Below, piece by piece: positions 15,773 to 24,486 of a stretch of DNA of 64,000 bases. The first letter of the stretch is position 1; every line of letters begins with the position of its first letter. Both the position numbers and the translations under genes were made by a program. The notes under the pieces were generated by a model. The model made no database searches. It saw nothing but the letters and a program-made list of their open reading frames with translations, and was not told the DNA's origin. The DNA lies in the NCBI GenBank assembly GCA_943846715.1, contig OX044356.1, forward strand, positions 372,001-436,000, given 5' to 3'. The stretch comes from TMED14 sp002378565. GTDB lineage: Bacteria > Bacteroidota > Bacteroidia > Flavobacteriales > Schleiferiaceae.

Positions 15773-17009
15773 TCCCTTGCAACTGGTAGTTGCTCTGATT
15801 TGTTCTGCCTTTTTTTCAGGCATGGAAATCGCCTTCCTCAGTGCAAGTCGACTTCAACTAGAGGTTGACAGCAAGCGAGCTGGTAAAAAGGGTCGCGTGA
15901 TTGCTCAATTTACCTCAAGCCCAAACCGATTCATTGGCAGCATGTTGATGGGTAACACCCTTGCCTTGGTGTGGGTAGGGATGGTAGCTGCAAGAATGAT
16001 GGATCCCTGGCTATCGCCTTACATGGGTGAAACCATGGTGTTGGTTGTTGAAACGTTGTTGTCAACCACAGTGGTGCTATTCGTTGCTGAATACCCCCCT
16101 AAAGTTTTTTTCCGGTCGCGATCTAATGCGGCCATTCAGTCAATGGCCTGGGTGCTGAAGCTGGTTATGTTAGTGCTTTGGCCCTTGGTTACAGTTTTGA
16201 CTGCCTTGAGTGCTTTCATTCTACGTCGCATGGGTCAAGATGTGGATGCCTTGTCACGCCCCCATGTCTTTAGCAAATCAGATTTGGATCATTTCCTTGA
16301 AGGAGGGGCATCGGGTCCAGAGAATGAGCCTGAGGTTGAACTCTTCAAAAATGCCTTGGAATTTGATGAGTGCAAGGTCAGAGCCTGCGCGGTTCCCCGA
16401 ACTGAAATTGAAGCGGTTTCTGATGACATCTCCCTGGAAGAGCTCAAAGACGCCTTCATGTCAACGGGTTACAGCAAGCTCTTGGTTTACAAGGACTCCA
16501 TTGATGATGCTTACGCCTATGTGCATGCCTTTGGTCTGTTCAAGCGTCCTTCAAGTTTGAAAGCGTTATTGACGCCCCTGACCTTCATGCCAGAAACACT
16601 GAGTGCACAGGATGCATTCAAGGACTTGATCCGCGAGAAGCGAAGCATGGCCTTGGTGATCGACGAGCATGGAAGCCCCAGCGGTATGGTCACCTTGGAG
16701 GACATCATTGAAGAGATTTTTGGTGAGATTGACGATGAACATGACAAGACAGAAGTGTTGGATGAAGAGATTTCTCCGGGTATTTGGCGATTAGATGGCG
16801 CATTGTCCATCGATGAGGTCAATGAACGGCTAGGTTTTGATTGGGTTGAGGATGAGTCCTACACCACAGTTGGTGGTTTTGTAGGCCACCATCTCGGTCG
16901 ATTACCGGCCTTGGACGACCTGTTAATCGTGGATGGATGGCGCATAGAAATTCATGCCATGGGTGCACAAAGAATTGCCAGTGTAACTGCAAGCAAAAAC
17001 AAGGTTTAA
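15765..17009 (+). CDS. CNNM/CorC-type protein (DUF21 + CBS pair + transporter-associated domain)
   Basis: 414 residues from the ATG at 15765; ATG at 15747 is an alternative. The first ~180 residues are the DUF21 membrane domain, with FFSGMEIAFLSASR and SPNRFIGSMLMGNT. A CBS pair follows (PRTEIEAVSDDISLEEL... and MALVIDEHGSPSGMVTLEDIIEEIFGEI), then a C-terminal CorC_HlyC domain (GGFVGHHLGRLPALDD). Relatives include Mg/Co efflux proteins and the flavobacterial GldE. Position after lptC rather than beside gldD argues against naming it gldE. Confidence 0.9.
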   Translation: MSDPLQLVVALICSAFFSGMEIAFLSASRLQLEVDSKRAGKKGRVIAQFTSSPNRFIGSMLMGNTLALVWVGMVAARMMDPWLSPYMGETMVLVVETLLSTTVVLFVAEYPPKVFFRSRSNAAIQSMAWVLKLVMLVLWPLVTVLTALSAFILRRMGQDVDALSRPHVFSKSDLDHFLEGGASGPENEPEVELFKNALEFDECKVRACAVPRTEIEAVSDDISLEELKDAFMSTGYSKLLVYKDSIDDAYAYVHAFGLFKRPSSLKALLTPLTFMPETLSAQDAFKDLIREKRSMALVIDEHGSPSGMVTLEDIIEEIFGEIDDEHDKTEVLDEEISPGIWRLDGALSIDEVNERLGFDWVEDESYTTVGGFVGHHLGRLPALDDLLIVDGWRIEIHAMGAQRIASVTASKNKV

Positions 17010-17015
17010 GGACTT

Positions 17016-17023
17016 TACCTTTG
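17016..17023 (+). promoter_or_regulatory. Predicted -7 element of the PpiD-like gene
   Basis: TACCTTTG, an exact TAnnTTTG match, seven bases after the CNNM stop and 35 bases before the ATG at 17059. No convincing -33 TTG is seen. Confidence 0.45.
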
Positions 17024-17058
17024 TATATTCGCATCCTTCATTTGACGACTTTACAACT

Positions 17059-19140
17059 ATGGGACTGTTTGAAACTATCAGAAACCGGACCGGATTAATG
17101 GTCATTGTTATCGGTGGTGCGCTCTTCGCGTTCATCATGACAGAATTTTTAAGCTCGAGCTCAGTGCTCTTCAGTGGTGATCGCGATGCAATTGGCTACA
17201 TCAACGGAGATAAGGTGAGTTACATCGAATTTTCCAAACGCATGGATCATTTGCGTGAGGGCAATCAGCAATTAGCCAACAGCTCGGTAGCGCAGATCTC
17301 TCAAGCGGTTTGGAATCAAGAATTGAACGATCGCATCATTGGTGCCTTGCTCGCTGACTTAGGTTTTGCCGTGAATGAGTCAGAATTGATGCAGGCTGTT
17401 GCAGAAAATCCTAGCATTCAGGAGATGGAAGGCTTCAGAGACCCCAACACAGGCCTCTTTCAGATGACCTTGCTCAAGAATGCATTGGCCAATTTGCGCG
17501 ACAACAAGGACCAATCAACTGAAGCTACAGATCAGTGGATCAATTGGATCAATTTTGAAAATGATGTGCATCAAGAGCGATTGAGCAACAAGTTTTATGC
17601 AGCGGTTGGCGCGGGTCTTCGCATGCCAGCATCGTTGTTTCAGTACAATGCCAACCGCAATGCCGTTCAAGCAGTTGTTGACTATGCCGTGGCATCGGTT
17701 TCAAGCATACAAGACAGCGCCGTTGAAGTGACAGAAGCTGATTACCGCGCGGTGTACGACCAACGACGTGAGAATTTCAAGATTGATGGCGAAATGCGTG
17801 ATGTGTTGTTTGCTTCATTCACTATTGAACCCAACGATGCAGATCGCAACCGCGTGATGGATGAATTAATTGCCATGCAGGCTGAGTTGATTGCTAGTGA
17901 GGAAGATTCCATGTTTGTCATGGCCAACAGTGATCAGCCGTTTGTTGATCGTTACATCGCCTGGGATAATTTACCTACATACCTTAATGATGCAATGACT
18001 TCTCGCGAGGAGGGCTTTGTGGCTGGGCCAATTGCAATCAGCAAGGGCTTTGAATTGGTGAAGGTGATGAACGCCGTCAACTTGCCAGATTCGGTGAAGG
18101 CAAAGCATGTACTGATTGCATTTGCTGGTGCGGAGCGTTCAAGTGCAACCCGTGCACCCGTTGAGGCACAAGCATTGGCAGATTCGCTTTTCAATGCCAT
18201 CAAGGATGGATCTGTTTCATTCGCTGATGTCAATGATGAGTTCAATGATGACGTTGTTGCCCGCACACAAGGCGGCGATTTAGGTTGGTTCAAGTCTGGC
18301 GCCATGGCTAATGCCTTTGAAAACTATTGTTTCCGCAATGCCAGTGGTGATGTGGGCATGGTCTTCACACCCTTTGGTTTCCATATCGTTGAAATATCTA
18401 AGCAATCTGGATCAATTCCCTCTGTTCGATTGGCCCATGTGTACCGCATTGTTGATGTGAGCAAGGAAACCGAACAAGACATTTACACCCGAGCAGCCAA
18501 TTTAGCGCAGGCCCTACAAAAGGGTGATGATAACTATGCCGCCGCAGCTGCAGCTGGTGTTGCCTTATTGCCAAACAGAAATATGACTGCAACGGATGAC
18601 AACATGACTGGTCTTGGCGAATGCCGCCCTGTTGTGAAGTGGGCCTTTGAAACTGGTCGTTCTCTCGGTGAGGTTGCAGTTGTCAACAATGCTTACCAGC
18701 AATATGTTGTGGTGAAACTGGATGCCATCTACCAAGATGATTTCAAGTCCATGGATGATGTGCGGCCTGAACTGGAGTTGCTAGCCACCAATCGCGCAAA
18801 GGTTCGCCTGCTGATGGAAGAATTAGAATCCCAAGACCAACCTGTATACAATCAAGCTACTGTTAGCTTGGCATCTCCATTCATTCAGGGCGCAGGGCGT
18901 GAATCCGCCATCATTGGCGGCATGGTTGCGCAAAAACTAGGCTATGAAAGTGGTGTGCTCCAAGGTGACAATGGTGCCTACCGTTACAAGGTGACCAATG
19001 TGATAGAAAATGCTGTCAATGCAGGCATTGGTGATGTGGCTGCTGAAAACAATCTCCTCAGGGGCAATGCCCGTTCATTCTTGCTTCAAGCATTGATGAG
19101 CTCAGCAGATGTTGAGGACTTGCGCGGCAAGTTCTTCTAA
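17059..19140 (+). CDS. Membrane-anchored peptidyl-prolyl isomerase, PpiD/SurA family
   Basis: 693 residues. One N-terminal membrane helix (13-30) anchors a periplasmic protein. A SurA-N-like chaperone region follows (residues ~35-230, with NGDKVSYIEFSKRMD), then a parvulin rotamase domain at ~343-447 (VKAKHVLIAFAG, GGDLGWFKSGAMANAFE, FTPFGFHIVEI) and a C-terminal helical and strand region. It is a chaperone for envelope and outer-membrane protein folding, in keeping with the barrel and LPS-export genes upstream. The length fits the Bacteroidota family, about 700 residues. Confidence 0.92.
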   Translation: MGLFETIRNRTGLMVIVIGGALFAFIMTEFLSSSSVLFSGDRDAIGYINGDKVSYIEFSKRMDHLREGNQQLANSSVAQISQAVWNQELNDRIIGALLADLGFAVNESELMQAVAENPSIQEMEGFRDPNTGLFQMTLLKNALANLRDNKDQSTEATDQWINWINFENDVHQERLSNKFYAAVGAGLRMPASLFQYNANRNAVQAVVDYAVASVSSIQDSAVEVTEADYRAVYDQRRENFKIDGEMRDVLFASFTIEPNDADRNRVMDELIAMQAELIASEEDSMFVMANSDQPFVDRYIAWDNLPTYLNDAMTSREEGFVAGPIAISKGFELVKVMNAVNLPDSVKAKHVLIAFAGAERSSATRAPVEAQALADSLFNAIKDGSVSFADVNDEFNDDVVARTQGGDLGWFKSGAMANAFENYCFRNASGDVGMVFTPFGFHIVEISKQSGSIPSVRLAHVYRIVDVSKETEQDIYTRAANLAQALQKGDDNYAAAAAAGVALLPNRNMTATDDNMTGLGECRPVVKWAFETGRSLGEVAVVNNAYQQYVVVKLDAIYQDDFKSMDDVRPELELLATNRAKVRLLMEELESQDQPVYNQATVSLASPFIQGAGRESAIIGGMVAQKLGYESGVLQGDNGAYRYKVTNVIENAVNAGIGDVAAENNLLRGNARSFLLQALMSSADVEDLRGKFF

Positions 19141-19171
19141 GCAATCATTGTTAAAGAACCCATCAGGGCTG

Positions 19172-19189
19172 TAAATCAATGCTGATTTA
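19172..19189. promoter_or_regulatory. Short perfect hairpin/operator-like dyad upstream of proteorhodopsin
   Basis: TAAATCA - ATGC - TGATTTA is a perfect 7-bp inverted repeat with a four-base centre. It follows the PpiD-like stop by about 30 bases and precedes the proteorhodopsin promoter candidates. It lacks the GC-rich stem and T-run of an intrinsic terminator, so an operator or weak stem is more plausible. Confidence 0.35.
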
Positions 19190-19205
19190 ACGGTACAAAT
19201 AATAT

Positions 19206-19240
19206 TTTGTCTATTTTTGTTTAGGATTTAACTATATTTG
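19206..19240 (+). promoter_or_regulatory. Predicted proteorhodopsin promoter
   Basis: TTTG at 19206-19209 and TATATTTG at 19233-19240 (exact TAnnTTTG), 23 bases apart. A second exact match, TATTTTTG, lies at 19212-19219. The ATG is 50 bases after the distal box, giving an AT-rich leader longer than those of most genes here. Confidence 0.55.
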
Positions 19241-19290
19241 TTAAACAGAATACGAATAATCGTACTCTTTCACCTAAATAAAATTCAATT

Positions 19291-20037
19291 ATGAGCTTTT
19301 TAGATATTTTTTTAACTGCCGATTTGGCAAAATTCCAACCAGATGACTACGTTGGATTTACATTCTTTACTGGGTACATGGCAATGTTTGCTGCATCCAT
19401 TTTCTTCTTTTTTGAGCGGAGTCGAGTTCCTGACGAGTGGAAATTATCATTATTAATTTCTGCTTTAATTACTGGTATCGCTGCTGTTCACTATTACTAC
19501 ATGAAGGATTTTTATTTTGATAATGAGACCACTCCAGTTGTACTTCGATATATTGACTGGACCCTAACTGTACCCTTAATGTGTGTTGAATTCTATCTTT
19601 TGACTAAAAAAGCTGGTGCTAAAATTGGCTTGTTATGGAAATTGATATATGCTTCAGTAGCTATGCTTGTTTTCGGATACATAGGGGAAGCATTCTACAA
19701 TCAGCCTTCAGATGTAATGATGTCATGGGTGTTTGGAGCGCTTTCTGGGTCTGCATATTTCTACATTGTATGGATGGTCTGGAAAGGCGAAGTTGCTCAG
19801 TTAGCAGCGTCTGCTGGCGGAAAAGTTCAGAAAGCAGTAGGCTATCTTGCTAAATTCGTTGTTATAGGTTGGGCTATTTATCCACTTGGATATATCATTG
19901 GAACACCGGGTGGTCTTTTCGGTTTTGACTTAGGAATCAATGCGTCCATAGATATTTTCTACAACATTGCAGATGCTATCAACAAAATTGGTTTTGGACT
20001 AGTTATTTATGCACTAGCTGTTAGTAAAGAGGACTAA
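19291..20037 (+). CDS. Proteorhodopsin, green-type light-driven proton pump
   Basis: 248 residues, seven membrane helices. The helix C motif RYIDWTLTVPLMCVEFYLL carries Asp89, Thr93 and Glu100, aligning with Asp97, Thr101 and Glu108 of the SAR86 pigment: the DTE set of outward proton pumps. Met97 is at the spectral tuning site (Leu or Met in green forms, Gln in blue). His67 matches the conserved His75, and Lys232 in ADAINKIGFG is the retinal Schiff-base lysine. The gene is visibly AT-richer than its neighbours (59 of the first 150 bases are G or C). It is monocistronic; no blh or carotenoid gene is present in the window, so retinal must be made elsewhere. Confidence 0.97.
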   Translation: MSFLDIFLTADLAKFQPDDYVGFTFFTGYMAMFAASIFFFFERSRVPDEWKLSLLISALITGIAAVHYYYMKDFYFDNETTPVVLRYIDWTLTVPLMCVEFYLLTKKAGAKIGLLWKLIYASVAMLVFGYIGEAFYNQPSDVMMSWVFGALSGSAYFYIVWMVWKGEVAQLAASAGGKVQKAVGYLAKFVVIGWAIYPLGYIIGTPGGLFGFDLGINASIDIFYNIADAINKIGFGLVIYALAVSKED

Positions 20038-20054
20038 TAGCATATTTTATATTG

Positions 20055-20088
20055 AAAGGGCCTGTGCATAGCACGGGCCTTTTTTTTT
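20055..20088 (+). terminator. Intrinsic terminator of proteorhodopsin
   Basis: The stem AAAGGGCCTGTGC / GCACGGGCCTTT (two G-T wobbles) around an ATA loop is followed by a run of nine or more T. The T-run reaches the stop of the convergent rodA, so the two transcripts end almost on each other. Confidence 0.9.
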
Positions 20089-21367
20089 AAGAAAGGGTTT
20101 GCCATCGAAAGGCATCCAGTCGCAGAAAGATAAAAATCATCAGGGTAAAGGCCCACAATGATGAACCACCATAACTGAAAAGGGGCAGGGGAATGCCAAT
20201 CACGGGCATAAGGCCTAAGGTCATGCCGATGTTTACCACATAATGCACCAAAAGGATGCTTGCAATGCACATCCCAAACACTCTGGCAAAGGTCTGTTTC
20301 TGTCTGGCAGCTAAGACCACCATGCGGGCAATCAGGATGGTGTAAGTCAACAACAGAAGCATGGCGCCTATGAAGCCCCACTCTTCACCCACGGTTGTGA
20401 AAATGTAGTCTGTGCTTTGTTCGGGCACAAATTTCAGCTTGGTCTGACTGCCTTGATTGAACCCCTGTCCAGTCCATCCGCCAGATCCAATGGCGATCAG
20501 TGATTGGGCTGTTTGGTAGCCCACGGCACCAGAGTCATCCACTTGGCCTAATAGCAGCTTGATCCGGATTTGTTGATGGGGTTTCAGCACATTGTCAAAG
20601 GCTGTTTGTACACCCATAGCAAACACAACAGCAAGCATGGTAGATGCAATAGCTGGGTGCTTGATCCACTGCATGCCCTTGAGTCGTTTCTTTGCGTGGG
20701 ACCAAAGCATGGCCACAGTGGCAACTGCGATGATGCCAATGATGACCTGGTTAATGGGGAAGGCCAGCGCTAAAACTCCCAGCACCAAAGATCCAATCCC
20801 CATGTACATCAAGTAACCAGGTAGGCCTTCAATGTAAAGGGCCATCAAAAACGCAGTAAACACCAAGGCAGAGCCCGCATCGGGTTGTGCAAGCACTAAG
20901 GCCATTGGTAAGAGCACCACAGCGACTGGCTTGATTCTAGCAGACCACGTTGTCAGATTTGCATCCCTTTGGCCCATCAAATTGGCCAACATGATCGCTG
21001 TGCCAAGTTTAGCAAATTCAGCTGGTTGCAGTCCAATGCCACCAATGTTTAGCCAACTCTTGTTGCCGCCAACCTCAACACCCCAAATCAGAACAGCGAT
21101 CAGCAGAAGGATGCTGACAGCATAGATCAATGAGCTGAGTAGGGGGTAGATTCTTGCATCGCTCAATAAAATGAGAAGAATGAGTAAGCAACCCATGCCA
21201 ATGAATACCAATTGACGACCTGCTTCATTGCCCCAATCCCAACCATAGCCCATCAAATCAGGGTTGGAAGCAGCGTAGATGTTGACCCATCCAAAACATA
21301 GCAGCAACACATAGCAGATCAGCACTGTCCGATCCAATTTGCCAAAAAAAGAGGATTGGATGCGCAT
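20087..21367 (-). CDS. rodA: Rod shape-determining protein RodA, SEDS glycosyltransferase
   Basis: 426 residues, about ten membrane helices, with the SEDS signatures: LQPAEFAKLGTAIMLA, AQPDAGSALVF and PVIGIPLPLFSYGGSS near the C-terminus. RodA polymerises lipid II for lateral wall synthesis with the class B PBP encoded just upstream. The ATG overlaps the PBP2 stop by one base (TGATG). Last gene of purH-mreB-mreC-mreD-mrdA-rodA. Confidence 0.97.
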   Translation of the reverse strand: MRIQSSFFGKLDRTVLICYVLLLCFGWVNIYAASNPDLMGYGWDWGNEAGRQLVFIGMGCLLILLILLSDARIYPLLSSLIYAVSILLLIAVLIWGVEVGGNKSWLNIGGIGLQPAEFAKLGTAIMLANLMGQRDANLTTWSARIKPVAVVLLPMALVLAQPDAGSALVFTAFLMALYIEGLPGYLMYMGIGSLVLGVLALAFPINQVIIGIIAVATVAMLWSHAKKRLKGMQWIKHPAIASTMLAVVFAMGVQTAFDNVLKPHQQIRIKLLLGQVDDSGAVGYQTAQSLIAIGSGGWTGQGFNQGSQTKLKFVPEQSTDYIFTTVGEEWGFIGAMLLLLTYTILIARMVVLAARQKQTFARVFGMCIASILLVHYVVNIGMTLGLMPVIGIPLPLFSYGGSSLWAFTLMIFIFLRLDAFRWQTLS

Positions 21368-23199
21368 CAGAATTCAGAAGTCAAGGGTGTGTTCACAGTT
21401 TCTACTTGGTATTCCTCAAGGAGTGAGCCTTGCGTCATGCGTTTCAACAATCGTGGCCGACTGATGCTGTCTGTCACATAGGCCTCCATCAATAGGCTCC
21501 CAATGGGGGCTGCCCACCGAGACCCCCAATAACCATTTTCCACAATGACAGCCACAGCAATGACGGGGTTTTCAATGGGAACGAAGCCGATGAAAATGGA
21601 ATGGTCTTGTCCATGGGGATTTTCAGCTGTGCCTGTTTTGCCAGCCATACTCAGGTGATCAATGGCGGATGAATTTGCGGTACCCGAAAGGAAAACATCA
21701 GCCATGCCTTGAATCACTGCTTTGAAATGCTTGTGATCGATGCTGGTTTCATGCCGTTCAAAAGTCAAACTTGAATCATTGATGGCTGTGACCATGTGAG
21801 GCGTAATCCAGTACCCTCTGTTCGCTATGGCTGCTGTCATGTTGGCCAATTGAATGGGTGTGGTCACTAACTCACCCTGGCCAATAGCCAATGAGATGAC
21901 AGTGGGAGCCTTCCATCGAAGCTTGCCATGCATGGCGTCGTAATACGCAGCCGTTGGCACCCTGCCCTTGCGACCTGTAGGGAAGTCCACGCCAAGGAAA
22001 TTCCCCAGGCCAAAGCTTTCCACATGGTGCCTCCATACCTCAAAGCCATCGTAAGCATTGGCTTGTGTCTCAATGGTTCGCTTGAGCAATTGGCAATAGT
22101 AGTTGTTGCAGCTCAAGGAAATGGACTCCCTGAGATTGAAGGTTCCACCACCACAGTGACAGGCCACATGCAAGGCGCCGTGATGAAAGCCATCATCACA
22201 AGTCATGGTGGTTTGCGGGGTTGCTGCGCCAACTTGCAATGCAATCAAGGCATTGATCACTTTGAACGGTGATCCAGGCGGGTATTCAGCCAGTAAGGCG
22301 CGATTGTACAATGGTTTGTTCAGGCTGTCAAAGGCCAGTCGGTTGTAATTGGCATTGCGATGCCTGCCAACCAAAGCGTTGGGGTCAAAGGTTGGCGCAG
22401 AAAGCATGGTTAAAATCTCACCGCTCTTTGGGTCGATTGCGACGACACTGCCACGTTTTCCAACCATCATTTGTTCTGCCAAGGCTTGCAAGCCAGCATC
22501 CAAGCCTAGGGTCAATGTTTGCCCTGGCTGGGCGGGCGTATCATAGGCCCCGTCCATGAATGAGCCTTTGTCTCGATTCAGGTTATCAACCGTGATGTAT
22601 GCGTTGCCGACCAGACCTTTTAGTTTGGATTCATATTGGCCCTCAATGCCAGAAATACCAATGTTGTCGCCCAACCTGTAGTTTGGTTTTTTCTGCAGCC
22701 AATAGTCATTCACTTCATTGACATAGCCAATAACATTGGCACCTAACTTGCTCGGGTAGTCCCTGAGAAGACGTTTTTTCACACTAAAGCCTGGGTGCAG
22801 GTGAAGGCTTTCTTGAATTTGAGCCATTTGGCGCTCAGTGACCCCTCGCAGGACTGTGCTGGGTTTTATGGATGAGTATGATATCGCCTTGCCAAGTGCC
22901 TTGCTCAATTGACTGAGGGGGATTGTCAACCATTGTGCAGTTGATGCGCTGTCCATGGCTTTGAGCAAATTGGGTGTGGCCATGATGTCATAAGCTACTT
23001 GGTTTGAAGCCAGTAACAGGCCATGGCGATCATGGATCAACCCCCTTGGAGCGTCCACCCGAACAACGCGATGTGCGTTGTGCTGAGCATCTTGTTGGTA
23101 GCGGTCATCCCACACTTGAATGTTGAATAGTCGGAGGCAAAAAACCAGGGTAGATCCCAGTAAAATCAAAAGGGGTAAGGCAATGCGTGAATGCTTCAC
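21367..23199 (-). CDS. mrdA: Penicillin-binding protein 2, elongasome transpeptidase
   Basis: 610 residues. One N-terminal membrane helix, a PBP dimerisation domain (from RVDAPRGLIHDRHG), and a transpeptidase domain with S310-P-F-K313 (SxxK), S363-C-N365 (SxN) and K521-T-G-T. It crosslinks peptidoglycan during rod elongation, working with RodA and MreC. The SxxK motif reads PPGSPFK where most relatives have PGSTFK. Gap to mreD is one base. Confidence 0.96.
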   Translation of the reverse strand: MKHSRIALPLLILLGSTLVFCLRLFNIQVWDDRYQQDAQHNAHRVVRVDAPRGLIHDRHGLLLASNQVAYDIMATPNLLKAMDSASTAQWLTIPLSQLSKALGKAISYSSIKPSTVLRGVTERQMAQIQESLHLHPGFSVKKRLLRDYPSKLGANVIGYVNEVNDYWLQKKPNYRLGDNIGISGIEGQYESKLKGLVGNAYITVDNLNRDKGSFMDGAYDTPAQPGQTLTLGLDAGLQALAEQMMVGKRGSVVAIDPKSGEILTMLSAPTFDPNALVGRHRNANYNRLAFDSLNKPLYNRALLAEYPPGSPFKVINALIALQVGAATPQTTMTCDDGFHHGALHVACHCGGGTFNLRESISLSCNNYYCQLLKRTIETQANAYDGFEVWRHHVESFGLGNFLGVDFPTGRKGRVPTAAYYDAMHGKLRWKAPTVISLAIGQGELVTTPIQLANMTAAIANRGYWITPHMVTAINDSSLTFERHETSIDHKHFKAVIQGMADVFLSGTANSSAIDHLSMAGKTGTAENPHGQDHSIFIGFVPIENPVIAVAVIVENGYWGSRWAAPIGSLLMEAYVTDSISRPRLLKRMTQGSLLEEYQVETVNTPLTSEF

Positions 23200-23200
23200 A

Positions 23201-23704
23201 TCAATCTTGTGAAGGGATGAATGCAGCCAATGAAGTGAGGGCTAGCCCGGTTGCAAGGCTGGAAAGCAGCGCGCGGTAAAGCCAGTCCATCATTAAATTC
23301 AAACTGATACTGCCCCAGAAAAAGAGCCAAATGTGATGCACTGCAATGGTAGCCAGTGCATAGGTGAGCCATTTACCCAACCCGATGTCTGCTATCCCAA
23401 ATGCAAGGTCTTCTTCCTCTGCACGAGGAAGAACCAAACCCAATAAACGTGGTCTCATAGCTGCCATCAATGTACAGGCCATCAAATGCAAGCCGCCACT
23501 GAGGTAATGGAAATCCATGAAGGCACCAAGCACAGTGGCCACAGCCACATGAGCCCATACGGGCCATCTAGCAGGGGCTGAAATGATGATGCCTACATAG
23601 ATGTATGGGTTCAAGTAGCCATAGACCTGCAAGTGGTCCAGCACAAGGAACTGGAATGCAAGCATGGCAATGGACCAGGCAAACCATTGATCCCAGCGCT
23701 TCAT
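23201..23704 (-). CDS. mreD: Rod shape-determining protein MreD
   Basis: 167 residues with five or six hydrophobic helices, weakly conserved as is usual for MreD; segments YLNPYIYVGIIISAP and FHYLSGGLHLMACTLMA fit the Bacteroidota form. The position between mreC (4-base overlap) and mrdA makes the assignment firm. Inner-membrane component of the elongasome. Confidence 0.88.
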   Translation of the reverse strand: MKRWDQWFAWSIAMLAFQFLVLDHLQVYGYLNPYIYVGIIISAPARWPVWAHVAVATVLGAFMDFHYLSGGLHLMACTLMAAMRPRLLGLVLPRAEEEDLAFGIADIGLGKWLTYALATIAVHHIWLFFWGSISLNLMMDWLYRALLSSLATGLALTSLAAFIPSQD

Positions 23705-24483
23705 GGTTGAGAAAGGTTTTGTCGTTCATCTTGCTGCGGCATATTCACAACATAAGCTGGCTGCAGGCGGCTGAAGTCATGGAGCAGGGCGATGTATGCA
23801 TACTGTGTCATTTGGCTGGAGTCAACCATCACCTTATCAATGATGCCAATAGGCCAGTTGTTTGGGAAAATGGCAGAGCGCCCGTCACTAACAACGGTGT
23901 CACCCATTTGTAATGGTGCTTGAATGCCAACATGTTCCCAGGTGGCTCTCTGTGCGTTGCGGCCAACCCATCGAACGGTCCCAAAGTGGCCGCTAGCCAT
24001 GGAGGCAGCTGAAATGCGTGAATCTGCATCAATGATTGGCATGATACGAGCATAGTGATCAGATACCCTGGTGACCACGCCAACAACTCCTTGGGTAGAG
24101 ATGACCCCTTGTCCTGCCTTGACGCCGTCCAAGCTGCCTTTGTTGAAAAGCATGTGATTGTGAGGCAAATGGGTTTGACCAAACACCAGGCGCCCAGAGA
24201 TCCACTCAGTGGGCTCTTCATGGGTTTGGTTGCTGTCAGCTGCATGGGATTTGAGTTCGGCATTTTCTAGCGCAAGCAGCTCCATGTCGTCAGCCAGATT
24301 GAAGTACCATTTCCAACCATTGACATTGGCTATCCAAGCAGCCTGTGCTGACAGTCGAGTTGACCAAAATTTGCTGTGATGCCATTGCGATTGTGCCGCA
24401 GTCATCCCTATGCCTACCAGCTGTAGAATCACCAAGGCAATGCCCATGCGATATCGGTAAAAAAACCGCAGGATATTCTGCAT
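23701..24483 (-). CDS. mreC: Rod shape-determining protein MreC
   Basis: 260 residues: a short cytoplasmic start (MQNILRFFYRYRMG), one membrane helix, a coiled-coil stretch (LELLALENAELKSH region) and a periplasmic beta domain with NKGSLDGVKAGQGVISTQG, VVGVV and GDTVVSDG. It activates PBP2-RodA in known systems. It follows mreB by three bases. Confidence 0.95.
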   Translation of the reverse strand: MQNILRFFYRYRMGIALVILQLVGIGMTAAQSQWHHSKFWSTRLSAQAAWIANVNGWKWYFNLADDMELLALENAELKSHAADSNQTHEEPTEWISGRLVFGQTHLPHNHMLFNKGSLDGVKAGQGVISTQGVVGVVTRVSDHYARIMPIIDADSRISAASMASGHFGTVRWVGRNAQRATWEHVGIQAPLQMGDTVVSDGRSAIFPNNWPIGIIDKVMVDSSQMTQYAYIALLHDFSRLQPAYVVNMPQQDERQNLSQP

Positions 24484-24486
24484 GGC

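Noticed and set aside
15765..17009. Naming the CNNM/CBS gene gldE
   Set aside because: GldE belongs to the same family, but the gldD/ssb/mutY neighbourhood is missing and the lptC-ppiD context fits the general hemolysin-type paralogue.
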